From assembly GCA_003427395.1 (NCBI GenBank), contig BFEA01000129.1, positions 2,849,999 through 2,880,098 of the forward strand: a DNA stretch of 30,100 nt, read 5' to 3'. The stretch is from Chara braunii. Taxonomy: Eukaryota; Streptophyta; Charophyceae; Charales; Characeae. The notes under the pieces were generated by a model. That model worked only from the letters and a program-made list of their open reading frames with translations, was not told the origin of the DNA and ran no database searches. The first letter of the stretch is position 1, and each line of letters begins with the position of its first letter. This document shows, piece by piece, positions 20,374 to 28,377 of this stretch. The position numbers and the translations under genes were made by a program.

Positions 20374-22035
20374 ATTGCATAAATGTCCTCGTTTCTTTTC
20401 ATTTTCTGTTGGGAGTTGTCGGATCGGTGTCAGAAAGCTCCTGTGCCGACGGTTGGGTAGTCGCGCCTTGGCGAGCGCGATAAATAATTATGCCATAGCT
20501 TCTTTCTTGTTCTGCTGTGAGCACTGGGAATTTTGGCACAATCATCGCCCGGGAATATTGTTTTCAAATTTTCAACTGATGGTGAGCCCCCACGGGCTTG
20601 CAAAATTGTTTTTCTCTTCTGCTTTTTCGGAATTTCCTTTTGCAATTAGGACTTAGGCTAGGAATTCAGGTACTCTGAATTTTGTTGCGTAACGCTTGCG
20701 CGCATCTTGCCGCGCTGGGAACTGGGCTCTAACTGGGTCGCGCCCTTAATCTTGTGTAACCGTCGTTTTTGGCGGGCGCGATTGTAACTGTATCCTACTT
20801 CCTTCTTGGTTTGCTCGGGTTTATCCGCCTTCTCCTTCTTCCTCGCCGCGCATACTCTGTTCTAATTGGCCGGAGTGCCTCCATGACCGGATCGATGCGT
20901 GGAGTGTGGCTACGGCCCCCACGCCACGGCTTGGCCATGCAGACGTAGGCACTTCCTCTCTTCTCGTCTTGTCCACCTAGGCTTAATCCTTCACCTTTCG
21001 CGCAGGCATGCATGCTATAAATTTCGCAAGTGCGATTAGTTCGCTCTCTTAGAATTTCGAGGTTAGCGCGATCAGTGAGGGTCCGCTAACAAGCAAATTT
21101 GGAAGGTGAGTGAGTGCGAGAGTTGGGCGATCCGACGAGCTGGTGTCGGATATGTGGTGTTGACGTGCGGGGCCGCGACGGACTTTGGCTCACGGGCGAA
21201 CCTGGCTAGCATGCTTGAACCAAGCGGGGTGACAACTCTGTGTTGATGCGAGGCGACAGACTGCCCTCATTGGGACTGTGGAGCAGAGAGAGAGAGCCGT
21301 TGCGAGTGTGGGATGAGGTTCTTTCTTTTGCTCGTCTATATAATTTTGGCTTCTGCTATGACCGACTTCTGTCGCGGCCTTTTTCACCCTTCTTTGTAAA
21401 CCGTCTCGAATTTCCTTTGCCGCTTTTGCCTCGTATGTATGAATGAATGGGTGTGAACTCTTCTTTATTAATGATCTTTTCGGATTCCCGATCTTGTTTT
21501 GCGATGCTTGTCTAATTCTATCCTCCATCTGCATCTGATCGAAAGAACCCGCTATGGATGTCTGGGTTTTTATTGTTAGTCCTTGATCGTCATAAAGCCG
21601 CCAAGAACGTTGCGAGATGTTGATTGTCCTTCCCCCCTTCGGGATTTATCCGCCGAACTGGAACTGACGCTGAGCAGTGATCGCACAGCCTCCGCTTACG
21701 GCCCGCCCCGTTGGATTCTGGAGCTTGTTACGAGCGGCGCCGACAGCAGCACGACCGCCATGGTGTCCCGTCAATTCACCAGACAAGGGACAGACCGAGG
21801 CGACGCCACTGGCAGAGGCCATCGCCCCCTCCCCGAAGGCTCAGATGCCAGATACGATCCGTGCGCACCATTTTGCACCATTGTCCCTAAAACTTGTCAC
21901 AGGAGATCTCAGTTCTGACCTGGGACTCCAACCCTACTTTCCTAAAATCCTTGGCACACCCCCTTTTTCGCACTTCCGGGCCCCCATCCCACTCCAACCA
22001 GGAAGTTGTGCTGGGCGTGAGGTTGGGGCGTCACA
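20374..22035 (+). repeat. Right LTR
   Basis: Matches the left LTR from AAATTGCATAAATGTCCTCG onward. It contains an extra segment of about 445 bp (20914-21359) with two TATA-like boxes (CTATAAATTT near 21014, CTATATAATT near 21336), which may be the original promoter region lost from the left copy. It lacks the left copy's 16171-16817 block and its first 103 bases. It ends GGCGTCACA. Confidence 0.8.
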
Positions 22036-22107
22036 GTATGGAAAGTCCTTTTGGAAACAAATTTCAGACCCTACAGTGTATGGAGGCAGGTCGCCGAAAT
22101 GCTGACG
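22036..22107 (-). repeat. Repeat interrupted by the LTR element (inverted match to 15086-15152)
   Basis: GTATGGAAAGTCC...CGGTCGCCGAAAT-like sequence aligns in reverse complement with 15086-15152. Homology stops exactly at the LTR end, as expected if the element inserted into a copy of this repeat. Confidence 0.6.
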
Positions 22108-22232
22108 GGGCTTTTTTTTTTCCCTTTTCCCAATAGCCCTTGTGCAACCCCTCTATCCCAGTGCTGTTGAGAGAACAACCAGAATTGCGGGTTTGTCTGA
22201 CGGGCTTCTCCATCTATTGGTGGGAATGGACA

Positions 22233-22642
22233 CCTGCCCTGAAAGTACTATGTGAGCAGCTTGGAATCGCTACCATTGGACTGCTGAAAACTTGTGAAAA
22301 GAGGACCTACACACCGCCCCGGATTGCAAAGACGCAAGTATCCACACCGGTGACTGTTATAGGCGCAACCTTGCACACTTCACCGCCGACACCGCAGAGC
22401 ATCTTATGAGGGCGGAGACCTCATCGACATGGGTGGCGAGACACCTGGGTGAACATGCAACATTGATCCTCCATGCTTTTAGAAAAAGAACCACGTACAT
22501 GTCCTACCACCGAACAGCGCCCTGCGGCGCCCCCTGACCCACCAAATTCACAACCCCACCCCCCCGCCCCCCATCCGACCTTGGGCGTGCTTCTCAACCC
22601 GGACAGCAGAAGACTCCATCTCCGGAGGCATCCAACAACAAT
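22233..22642. repeat. Dispersed repeat, copy 2
   Basis: Aligns with 2084-2461 over its whole length, with an insertion of about 35 bases near 22330-22360 and scattered substitutions. It ends where an inverted LTR fragment begins. Confidence 0.8.
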
Positions 22643-22644
22643 GC

Positions 22645-22792
22645 TGTGACGCCCAACCTCATGCCCAGCGCGACTTCCTGCTTTCAGAGTGGGAGGGGGC
22701 CCGAAAGTGCGTAAGAGGGGTGTGCCAAGGATTTTAGGAAATTGGGGGTGGAGTCCCAGGTCGGAACTGAGATCTCCAGTGCCAAGTTTAAG
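22645..22792 (-). repeat. Inverted fragment of the same LTR (3' end)
   Basis: Starting TGTGACGCCCAACCTCA, this is the reverse complement of the right LTR's last 150 bases or so (about 21890-22035). Its sharp start at TGTGACG independently marks the LTR 3' terminus. Confidence 0.75.
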
Positions 22793-22890
22793 GACAAGCC
22801 TGTAAGTGGTTCGACAGGCGAATGGACTTTCTGTCTTGCTTGCTTCGGGACCGGTCAACTAGAGTCGTCGACCCTGCCGCGGCCGCCGCT

Positions 22891-22990
22891 TTCGTACACT
22901 GTGCATGTAGGGAACAGAGTGGGTACCCCGCCGGCCACCGCCTGTTTCGTACACTGTGCATGTAGGGAACAGAGTGGGTACCCCGCAGGC
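22891..22990. repeat. 55-bp tandem duplication
   Basis: TTCGTACACTGTGCATGTAG through GGGTACCCCGC occurs at 22891 and 22946. Confidence 0.9.
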
Positions 22991-23029
22991 CGCGTGGAAT
23001 TCTTCAAGCAGGGGGAGGTACTGGTGGAT

Positions 23030-24950
23030 TAATTAAAAACCAAAAGAACAAAATGCAAGCAGCCAAAATGAGCATTTCTGTTTGTTGTTTTGTAGGGTAT
23101 TTCGTTGTTGTTTTTTCTCTGTCATCAGGCTGTGGGGCTTGGGGCGACAGTATCTGGGTGAGCCCAGGGAAAAGAAACAAAAAAAACAAAAAAAAAAACA
23201 CCATTCTTTGGTGGTCTGGCCGCTCACAGGTGTGGGGCCAAATGACCACCCCGTAACGTTCAAGTGAGAGTGCCAGTCAGGTTCACAGTGAAGGCAATGG
23301 TGGAGAGGCCCTCAATTAGGTTATAGAAAAGCCCCATGAAATCCTATTTTAAAGAAACACATATAAGAGGCCGGGGATGTCACAATTCAACCCGGTTCTG
23401 AGTCTCGAGTCCATAGCCAGACCAACCTGGCTGAAACACAAGGTTTGAGGCTTTACCACTTCACACCACCTGCCGGACCAACCTGGCATCAACACAATCT
23501 ACTTCTAGATAGAAAGCAGCGGACGACCCTCATTCGCATCCGACCCCTCCTGACCCTGCCCTCGAGTGAAGCATTTCCAATTTTCCACAGTTCCTTCCAC
23601 AAGGGTACTCTGTTACTGTTACTCCATTCCCTTGCCCCTCCCCCATGGGGCTGTGACCTGACGTCCGTGCATCATTGATAGGTTGCATGCGAAGCCGCAG
23701 TCCATCCCTGCAGGTAGAAATAATGCGCGGCCTGATGCAGAGAAATAATGCACGTCCTGACGCAGAGAAGCCTTGGCCATGCAGAAAGCTTTTGCATCGA
23801 TGAAGAACTTATCTCTGCCACTTGTCATGCCCAGTTTCCACGGCAGGGAGCTGACGCGGAATCTTTCCAGGTCACCCTGAACCGCCGAAATGGGCCGCAT
23901 TACAGTCGGACCATGAGCAACAGCCGGGCGGGGAACAACGATTATTCCTCAATAAACAGCGCCCGGCAAGAACGCGGATTCCTTATTAATCAGCTCGTGT
24001 CAACAATTTTTTTCTTTTTCTTTTTTGTGGTTACCTACAAACAGTTTACTTCCACTCGCTGGTGCATGGCAATCAAGGGCTCATGGGCCAGTTTTGCAAT
24101 TAACGGCTCAGGGCACAACCGCCCCTCAGCTAGTTTATCGCTACCGTGTGTGCACCAGTGATAGCGGGACGGCTCGGGATTGTGCATGGTGATGTGATTT
24201 GATGTGGTGACTTGTCCCCCATCCCTGCCAGCTAACACGTAATAAAGCCCCCCTGCGTAGGCTTGGTTTCCCCGTTCCTTTTCAGACTTCTTTTTTTTCT
24301 TTTTTCTCTTTCTTTCCCCCCTCCTTCCGTGTACTAGTGTGATGACGCCTGGCTGGTTGATGAAGACGATGCGTTTTCCTGAGAGAAGGAACGTCCGTGC
24401 GGCATTCTGTGACATCAGAAGTCGGCAAGTGCGCTTCCTCTTGGTGCGCGTATTCGTCTTCTCCTTTTTCCTGGTCTTAGCTTCCATGCTCCAAAGCTAC
24501 AGTCCGGTCGAGGGACTGTCCCGCAGATTCTCATCGTTGGCTGTGATTTCGAATTCCAATGCGCACGTGGCTGGTCGGCTTCTGCAAGTGCCCACATCGG
24601 CAGCCTCACCATCTCTTCCGTTCGTATCACTGTTCGGATACCAACGGGGACTCTTGGTCAGGAATTCGGTACGGGTCGTTGCTTCACATCCATCCCCTAC
24701 ACAGCATTGTCGGAATGTAATCGCGAACTTTGTGGTTTCGCCTCAGAAAGGGCTGTACTATGTCGTCGAGCACACCTGCACACACAGCAACCCATACACT
24801 GTCAGCGGTGTTACGTCGATCAGAAAGCTAATCTATCTAGGGCAACCCGGGAACCGGACTTGGCAGATGACGAATCAACATTATTAACCTACTTGTGGTC
24901 TTACGAAGTTACGAAGAGCGGAACGGGTCGAGAATTGCAGAACGGCCGAA
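23030..24950 (+). repeat. Segmental duplication, copy II
   Basis: Colinear with about 4107-6545. It lacks the 518-bp MITE-like insertion and the 31-bp duplication of copy I. It has its own 25-bp tandem duplication (AATAATGC..CCTGA.GCAGAG, near 23718 and 23743) and an 8-bp TTACGAAG duplication near 24900. Confidence 0.88.
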
Positions 24951-25030
24951 TTCTATGGCTCTCGTGAGGGGGATGGCCCTTTCCAAAGATGGTTCCCATC
25001 TCATCTCGAGTGTAGCCTACTCTTCCAACG
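24342..25030 (+). pseudogene. Truncated receptor-kinase paralogue (N-terminus and part of ectodomain)
   Basis: ATG 24342 opens a frame very similar to the start of the kinase gene: basic leader, hydrophobic segment (LLVRVFVFSFFLVLASML), then VVASHPSPTQHCRNVIANFV. A one-base loss in an A-run (AGAAAG versus AGAAAAG) shifts the frame and it stops at 24887. Homology with the intact gene ends near 24950. The sequence then reads LVRGMALSKDGSHLISSV, a propeller-like strand from another place in such a protein. No transmembrane or kinase part follows; microsatellite starts near 25040. Confidence 0.78.
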
Positions 25031-25039
25031 CACACATGA

Positions 25040-25102
25040 CAACGACTCTCTCTCTCTTTACACACACAACAGAGCGACCACATACACATAAATGCCCACG
25101 AT

Positions 25103-25141
<39 letters not shown>

Positions 25142-25230
25142 ACACTCCCTCCCCCTCTCCCTCCCTCCTCCCCTCCCTCCCTTACTGCCGTTCTTTCTTT
25201 CTTTCTTTCTTTCTATCGTTGCGTGTGTTT
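25040..25230. repeat. Pyrimidine microsatellites (CT)n, (CCCT)n, (TTTC)n
   Basis: 25032-25090 is related to 12157-12215. CT runs fill 25108-25139, then CCCTCC-type sequence, then TTTC repeats to about 25214. Confidence 0.88.
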
Positions 25231-25242
25231 TGCAAATGTCCC

Positions 25243-25350
25243 TATATAAGAGAGATGATCTCGAAATGTATCCGGTCCAGTCACGGGTCTGGATACATTT
25301 ACACTGTTTCAAAGTTGAGTGCATCGGGACCGCTACTAGTACCCGATGCA
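25243..25350. other. TATA-like box followed by two perfect hairpins
   Basis: CTATATAAG near 25242 precedes AAATGTATCC (25264-25273) with its complement GGATACATTT (25291-25300), and TGCATCGGG (25320-25328) with CCCGATGCA (25342-25350). No ORF accompanies them. Confidence 0.5.
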
Positions 25351-25399
25351 TTTAGAATGCCGGCCAGTGGATAGACAGCACTTGCAAAACACAAAACCG

Positions 25400-25476
25400 G
25401 GGGGGCGGGGGCTGCGGAGAAAGAGGGAGGGAGGGAGGAAGGGAGGGAGGGGGGAAGGGTGAGAGAGAGAGAGAGA
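25400..25476. repeat. Purine-rich (GGGA)n/(GA)n tract
   Basis: G-runs and GGGA repeats end in a GA microsatellite at about 25462-25475. Confidence 0.85.
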
Positions 25477-25533
25477 CATGTTCTGCAACAGCTGTGGGCC
25501 TGTGGCTCCACTGCAACAAGACCTTGTCAGTGA

Positions 25534-25671
25534 GGGCATACTCACGCCCTAAGGGCCCACTCACATTAGCAATCTCTTAAATGTGTTTGACCGCATTGCT
25601 GCCCCACCTGGATGCATCTGGCGACACTTCAGTCCCGAAATAACTAAAAAAGTCCTGGTGTGAGCATGTGC
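25534..25671. mobile_element. Short MITE-like element (family 2), TSD TGA
   Basis: Left end GGGCATACTCACG. The right end in reverse complement is GCACATGCTCACACC. TGA flanks both sides (25531-25533, 25672-25674). It shares its termini with the 4532-5049 insertion but is only 138 bp. The termini are less well matched (about 10 of 13). Confidence 0.5.
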
Positions 25672-25825
25672 TGAGAGTCTTTTTCTTTGGGTGCTTTCAC
25701 ATGGAGAATAGGTTGAGCCAGTGTCCGCTCTTCGTTGTTGTCTGCTCTATACAGACTGCCCTCTCAGATCTTTCGAAAGCCAAAGCAGCAAAGCTTGTTT
25801 CTGAGAACTGTCACTCAAAGGCTTA

Positions 25826-26302
25826 GGGTCTCGCTCCACTACTCTAGAAACAGACCATTTCTTGAGTGCGGTACGGCTCGACTCACTCTAGACGCAAGGT
25901 CTAGAAATAGGGTTCTTGAGCTGTCAGTCTGCACTCACGAAAATGAAGTGAATCCGTCCGAGGGTTCAAGAGCGCCCGCCTGCAACAGCAGGCGGGAATT
26001 TCAAGGGAGGCATAAGGACCTTAGAAAGTTGAGCACTTTTTTTAAGAGTGCACCTGGAGTCTGAGCCAATAACACGTGCTGGCCGCGTCGTGTAGTTCTC
26101 TAGAAAAGCGGATGTCCGCGTCGTGTAGTTCTCTAGAAAAGTGGATGTCAGAGGCAGCGCTCTGACATCCAAGAGGCCTTCTTGAGTTCGACCATCTAGA
26201 GTAAGTGGACCGATGTTGGCTTTTTCGGTCTTTTCCAGAGTCTGACAGCTCTGGACTCACTCTCGAAAATCTTTGAGAGTTTAGAGAAGTGGAGGGAGAC
26301 CC
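25826..26302. mobile_element. MITE-like element (family 1), TSD TTA
   Basis: Left end GGGTCTCGCTCCACTACTCT. The right end in reverse complement is GGGTCTCCCTCCACTTCTCT; 20 of the first 23 bases agree. TTA flanks both sides (25823-25825, 26303-26305), the classic Tourist/Harbinger duplication. It is 477 bp with no transposase ORF. Inside are a 33-bp tandem duplication (26083, 26116; CCGCGTCGTGTAGTTCTCTA start) and an 11-bp perfect stem GGATGTCAGAG / CTCTGACATCC (26143-26170). Confidence 0.72.
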
Positions 26303-26401
26303 TTAGGCTTGGACCCCACTGGCCAGTGGGTGGAAAAGCAGGTTGGCGGCATTACTCTAGGCTTGGACCCCACTGCGGGCGAAGTAGTTTGGATAGAAAT
26401 T

Positions 26402-26479
26402 GGGTCTACCTCTACTACTCTAGACTCGAAAAAAGTTTCTAGAGTTGATCTAGAGTCCTCATAGTGTAGAATAGAGCAA
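26402..26479. mobile_element. Solo left end of a family-1 element
   Basis: GGGTCTACCTCTACTACTCT begins at 26402 and resembles the family terminus, followed by CTAGACTCG and TCTAGAG words. No right end was found, so it may be truncated or interrupted by the element at 26480. Confidence 0.45.
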
Positions 26480-26830
26480 GGGCCTGGCTCCACTACTCTA
26501 GACTCGTTAAAAAAATTGTGACTGAGCTGTCAGAAGAAGAAGCCTCTCTCCACTTACTGTATATGGCCACACTCTAGATGCACTCCCAAATTTTGTGAGC
26601 GTTTTTCTTTCATTTCTAGTGTGCTACCAGACAGTGCCAGCCCATTAGAAATCCAAAGGGTTGCAGACTGCAAACTCTAGATGCTTGGTGAGTGTGGTTG
26701 AGAGTGCTTTCTGATATTGAGAGTGCTTTCTGACAGAGCTTTAAGTGTGTTTTCGCGAGTTGGTGTCTAGAGTAAGTGGAGCAAGGCGTCACTCAATAAG
26801 TCTATATTCTAGAGTAGTGGAGCCAGGCCC
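26480..26830. mobile_element. MITE-like element (family 1) with perfect 23-bp TIRs
   Basis: 26480-26502 (GGGCCTGGCTCCACTACTCT and three more bases) is the exact reverse complement of 26808-26830. CAA flanks both sides (26477-26479, 26831-26833). It is 351 bp, rich in CTCTAGA, with no ORF of note. Perfect TIRs suggest it moved more recently than its neighbour. Confidence 0.78.
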
Positions 26831-26848
26831 CAAATCAGGTGTCATCAT

Positions 26849-26897
26849 ACTCACACACAGTGGTTTTTTTTTTTTTTTTTTTTACTCACACACAGTG
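26849..26897. repeat. T20 tract between 14-bp direct repeats
   Basis: ACTCACACACAGTG occurs at 26849-26862 and 26884-26897, with G plus T20 between. A third, nearly identical copy starts at 26944. It could be target-site duplication around a minus-strand poly(A) insertion, or local duplication of a family-2 terminus (CATACTCACAC). Confidence 0.5.
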
Positions 26898-27132
26898 ATT
26901 AAAATTGCAAAATCTGCAATTTTGACAATTAGGTGTAAGGCATACTCACACACGGTGGCCCTTTTGAATGGCACTGAAAATTGCTCTACCTGCATCTGCG
27001 TGGTCACACAGCTGATAGCAGATGGCAACCTTTATAATTTTTGGACTGTAGTACGCAAGCAATTGTGTTTTCTTGCCCACCGAGGTTTGTCTCCTTTCTT
27101 AGGGAGGGACCCCACAGCAGCGCAGTAACATT

Positions 27133-27254
27133 TTGGAATTCCAAGATGTGGTCCGCGGAATCCCACAGATGTGCGTGGCGGTTTCTGGAATTCCAGGGGA
27201 AGTGTTTCCACTCCCCCCGCCGCCCGTTCGTACCCCCGGCCAACCAGGAATTCC
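27133..27254. promoter_or_regulatory. Three GGAATTCC palindromes and a GC-rich hairpin
   Basis: TTGGAATTCCAA (27133-27144), CTGGAATTCCAG (27185-27196) and GGAATTCC (27247-27254) are centred 52 and 60 bases apart. GGCTATGGAAGGGT (27258-27271) nearly pairs with ACCCCTTCCGTAGCC (27284-27298). They lie 250-370 bases upstream of a TATA box, so binding sites are possible. This is inference from symmetry only. Confidence 0.35.
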
Positions 27255-27501
27255 GTCGGCTATGGAAGGGTAGGGGGGGGGCCACCCCTTCCGTAGCCAA
27301 CGGAGAGCTACGTCCATGGAGGTGGCCGTACCTGTGAAATGTCCAGTGGAGTGGTCCTTGGCAGAGGGCGGACATGCATCCGCTGTCACACAGGAAATGG
27401 AGCGGTCCCAGGCTACCCCATAGTGTCTCACGACGGGCCCGCGGGCGTTTTTGAATTTTCGGCACGCGGTGGACATTTCGAAATTTGAAAAGGCTGGGAG
27501 G

Positions 27502-27509
27502 TATATAAA
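27502..27509 (+). promoter_or_regulatory. TATA box candidate
   Basis: TATATAAA, preceded by GGGAGG and followed by an A-rich run, about 100 bases upstream of ATG 27611. Best-looking TATA box on the right side of the window. Confidence 0.45.
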
Positions 27510-27610
27510 AAAAAAAAAGGCAAAAATTCTACGAATGGAATGCAGGGGGCAGCCATGCACGGCCCAGACGAACACACACTCTGTCCATGAGCCCCTCGTC
27601 TGCATGAGGC

Positions 27611-27889
27611 ATGCACGTTGACAAAACGTCGGGCATTATCATCGACGCCATAGCCAGGATAGCAATGCAGCGCACGCCATCCATCGCCCGCACTCTAGCC
27701 CGAGGTGTGCATCGACTCCAGCCGACCAGGGTTGGAGGCAAGGCATTGACGGTGATCGGCGCCGGTCTTGCTGCAAGGCTTGGATTGTTGCATCTGGCCA
27801 ATCCATTTGTGGATCGCCTTCGTGGAAGGCACACCTTGCGAACCGTGCAGAAGGGGACGCGGGAAAGATTGTTCGGGTGTGTCGTTTGA
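27611..27889 (+). CDS. Hypothetical small protein, 92 residues
   Basis: ATG 27611 to TGA 27889 downstream of the TATA candidate. The product is basic with alternating hydrophobic stretches (GIIIDAIARIAMQRT, ALTVIGAGLAARLGLLHL). No family recognised. A minus-strand frame also covers the area (27941-27639), so either or neither may be real. Confidence 0.3.
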   Translation: MHVDKTSGIIIDAIARIAMQRTPSIARTLARGVHRLQPTRVGGKALTVIGAGLAARLGLLHLANPFVDRLRGRHTLRTVQKGTRERLFGCVV

Positions 27890-28053
27890 ACCCTGTGCTC
27901 AGGAGATCGGCTTGGATGGGCGCTAGCTTGTTGTCAGGCATCTGCCAGTCACATCTTCCATTCTCCTATCCTCCAGTTCCTTACCGAGATGTTCTTCGTC
28001 CACGCGAGACGTAACCTACACATCCTGGGGGGCTTCTCAGAGAGTGGGGGACA

Positions 28054-28313
28054 GTGCAACGTCCACAGCGGCTCGCGGGAAGGGAGGGGACACAGGACAG
28101 TTTCGGCCATTGGGGGGAGGGTCGTTCATCGTCGAGCTGCAGGGGCAAGGACGTGGGACAGGGTCGGAGCACAGACTACAGTTTCGCTTGTGCATTGGCG
28201 ATCACCCTTCTTCTTCTTTTGGATGTTGTCGCCATCACCGTTCTCTTCATTGTTGTGCTGTTGCTGGTAGTGGTGGTGCTGTGGGTTGTCCTCCGCCCAA
28301 GGTCTGCCGCGAG
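28054..28313 (+). CDS. Possible exon encoding a transmembrane helix
   Basis: The frame encodes a very hydrophobic stretch (about 28192-28293; ITVLFIVVLLLVVVVLWVVL) followed by basic RPRS. The frame then meets GAG|GTGAGA, a strong 5' splice site at 28314. Helix, basic stop-transfer and donor resemble the stalk-membrane exon of a receptor-like kinase. There is no ATG in this frame, so upstream exons would be needed. Overlapping frames are open too. Confidence 0.3.
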
Positions 28314-28377
28314 GTGAGAACACGAAAAATCCACCCAAAGACTGGACCTTTCCGGAGGTGTGGGGTGAGTACGTGAC

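Larger units (their letters stand above)
15247..22035 (+). mobile_element. LTR retrotransposon, Ty3/gypsy-like, non-autonomous
   Basis: A 6.8-kb element. The 5' end TGTGACG (15247-15253) and 3' end CGTCACA (22029-22035) are mutual inverted termini of the TG..CA type. GTAT flanks both sides (15243-15246, 22036-22039). Long direct repeats at both ends, a Met-tRNA primer-binding site at 17204, gag with a zinc knuckle and a DSG protease identify it. Only about 0.9 kb separates the protease from the right LTR, so reverse transcriptase, RNase H and integrase are absent. All frames carry stops or shifts, and the LTRs differ at about 12 of the first 166 positions, so it is old and dead. Confidence 0.82.

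Noticed and set aside
23748-24161. 137-codon ORF upstream of the truncated receptor-kinase copy
   Set aside because: The paralogous stretch in copy I has stops in this frame, so it is not conserved as coding.
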